From: Whitmania pigra | Taxonomy: Eukaryota > Annelida > Clitellata > Hirudinida > Haemopidae | Direction of reading: 5' to 3' | Length of the DNA: 64,000 nt | Assembly (NCBI GenBank): GCA_021613335.1 | Contig: JAJTWR010000017.1 | Coordinates: forward strand, 98,501 to 162,500 | Shown here: positions 62,836-64,000 of the stretch, in pieces | Layout of the letters: each line of letters begins with the position of its first letter | Position numbering within the stretch: position 1 is the stretch's first letter | Made by a program: the position numbers and the translations under genes | Notes under the pieces: generated by a model | Seen by the model: only the letters and a program-made list of their open reading frames with translations | The model's database searches: none | Told to the model about the DNA's origin: nothing

Positions 62836-63160
62836 AATTGTTATTATTATCATTTATTGTTTTTCTTTTATTTATGTTTTGAACATGTTTTATCAGTACA
62901 CCTGGTATAGGTGGGTAAGCAGAATTGTTTTGATAACGTTTCGTTGATTTACAAAATGTTTTCTTGTTTGCATTCCATTTATTCATTTATTTCAATATAA
63001 CGTCATTCATTCATTAATTCATTATTCATTTATTTCGATATAATATAATTCATTTATTTACAGATAAAATAAAAGGAAAAATCTGATTAAGAAAAACGAC
63101 TCGAAACAGAGGGAGACACGATCGCAATGTTTCTCATCGGGAGAACAGGCGGGATTGGTG
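62836..63160. other. Simple-sequence-rich stretch
   Basis: Contains imperfect cattcattcattaatt repeats at about 63003-63060; no gene seen. Confidence 0.4.
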
Positions 63161-63428
63161 ACGATGATGATACTGGATGAAGATGGAAATCATGATGATG
63201 ATGATGATACTGGATGAAGATGGAAATCATGATGATGATGATGATACTGGATGAAGATGGAAATCATGATGATGATGATGATACTGGATGAAGATGGAAA
63301 TCATGATGATGATGATGATACTGGATGAAGATGGAAATCATGATGATGATGATGATACTGGATGAAGATGGAAATCATGATGATGATGATGATACTGGAT
63401 GAAGATGGAAATCATGATGATGATGATT
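63161..63428. repeat. 37-base minisatellite, seven copies
   Basis: Seven nearly identical units composed of gatgatgatgatgat followed by the 22 bases actggatgaagatggaaatc plus at. The unit length is not a multiple of three, so it is not coding. High identity between copies suggests recent expansion. Confidence 0.95.
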
Positions 63429-63726
63429 GCTTCAACGTCGACATTCCTAAGTATAAAAAACACTTTTAAATGATAGAATAACTGAGGAAGGAATATAATT
63501 AGCTTTGTAATGACATAAATACACTAAATTATATATAATAAGTTATAATATAATAAATTGTAATATCATAAAATGCTTGTTTATTTGATATCTTTTGAAA
63601 TCTCGGAAATACAGAAAAATGAATTTCAGAAAGTTGAAAAGCCAAATATTTGTTAATTTACAAGTTTAATCTTTTGATATCGCGAGGTAATCTTATTTTT
63701 AGAACTATAACTAAATAGTTGACTTT
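63429..63726. other. AT-rich stretch, nothing seen
   Basis: No frame, repeat or RNA gene recognised. Confidence 0.4.

Positions 63727-64000
<274 letters not shown>

Noticed and set aside
63161..63428. Array resembling a CRISPR (repeats at regular spacing)
   Set aside because: The whole 37-base unit is repeated with no variable spacers, and the genome is animal; it is a minisatellite.

Overview
This is invertebrate animal nuclear DNA. Genes are split by GT-AG introns, intergenic DNA is AT-rich with long (AAT)n tracts, decayed DNA transposons and LINE fragments are scattered throughout, and there are animal-specific families (adiponectin-receptor PAQR, LAMMER/CLK kinase, Shal/Kv4 channel, reticulon, full-length DNMT1). 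An intact maintenance methyltransferase implies a CpG-methylating genome. I cannot name the phylum from sequence alone. All exon models were built by eye from splice sites and reading-phase agreement.

Layout. 0-1.1 kb: unrecognised Cys-rich frames (-) and an exon-like frame (+). 2.08-5.47 kb (-): reticulon with two alternative first exons. 5.9-6.75 kb: two non-autonomous DNA-transposon relics. 7.57-9.30 kb (-): a 180-aa protein with two related alpha/beta halves. 12.02-13.26 kb (+): a tentative small three-exon gene. 13.5-20.4 kb: repeat-rich block holding LINE pieces, an element with inverted subterminal repeat arrays, a 0.42-kb near-identical duplication, a Lys-rich candidate secreted protein (16.73-18.51 kb, +) and a Tc1-like fragment. 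20.91-24.49 kb (+): adiponectin receptor. 25.23-26.00 and 27.80-29.40 kb (-): tandem PTRH2 paralogues, the second with a changed catalytic loop, separated by a hAT element with a perfect target-site duplication. 31.90-36.57 kb (+): CLK/Doa kinase. 37.0-38.4 kb: an old tandem duplication interrupted by a hAT copy. 39.14-42.17 kb (-): an unrecognised gene with a candidate RFX X-box upstream. 43.29-49.20 kb (-): complete DNMT1 in ten exons. 51.13-53.07 kb (-): last four exons of a Shal/Kv4 potassium channel. 53.1-64 kb: probably its large first intron, with microsatellites, minisatellites, a hairpin, a small hAT-like element and another Tc1 relic.

The genes are ordinary single-copy animal loci with no operon-like logic; neighbours are tail-to-tail (AdipoR/PTRH2, CLK/unknown gene) or co-oriented (unknown gene, DNMT1, Shal). 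The points most worth a second look are the diverged PTRH2 paralogue, the Lys-rich predicted secreted protein, the X-box gene, the reticulon alternative promoter, and several transposon insertions whose target-site duplications can be read directly.
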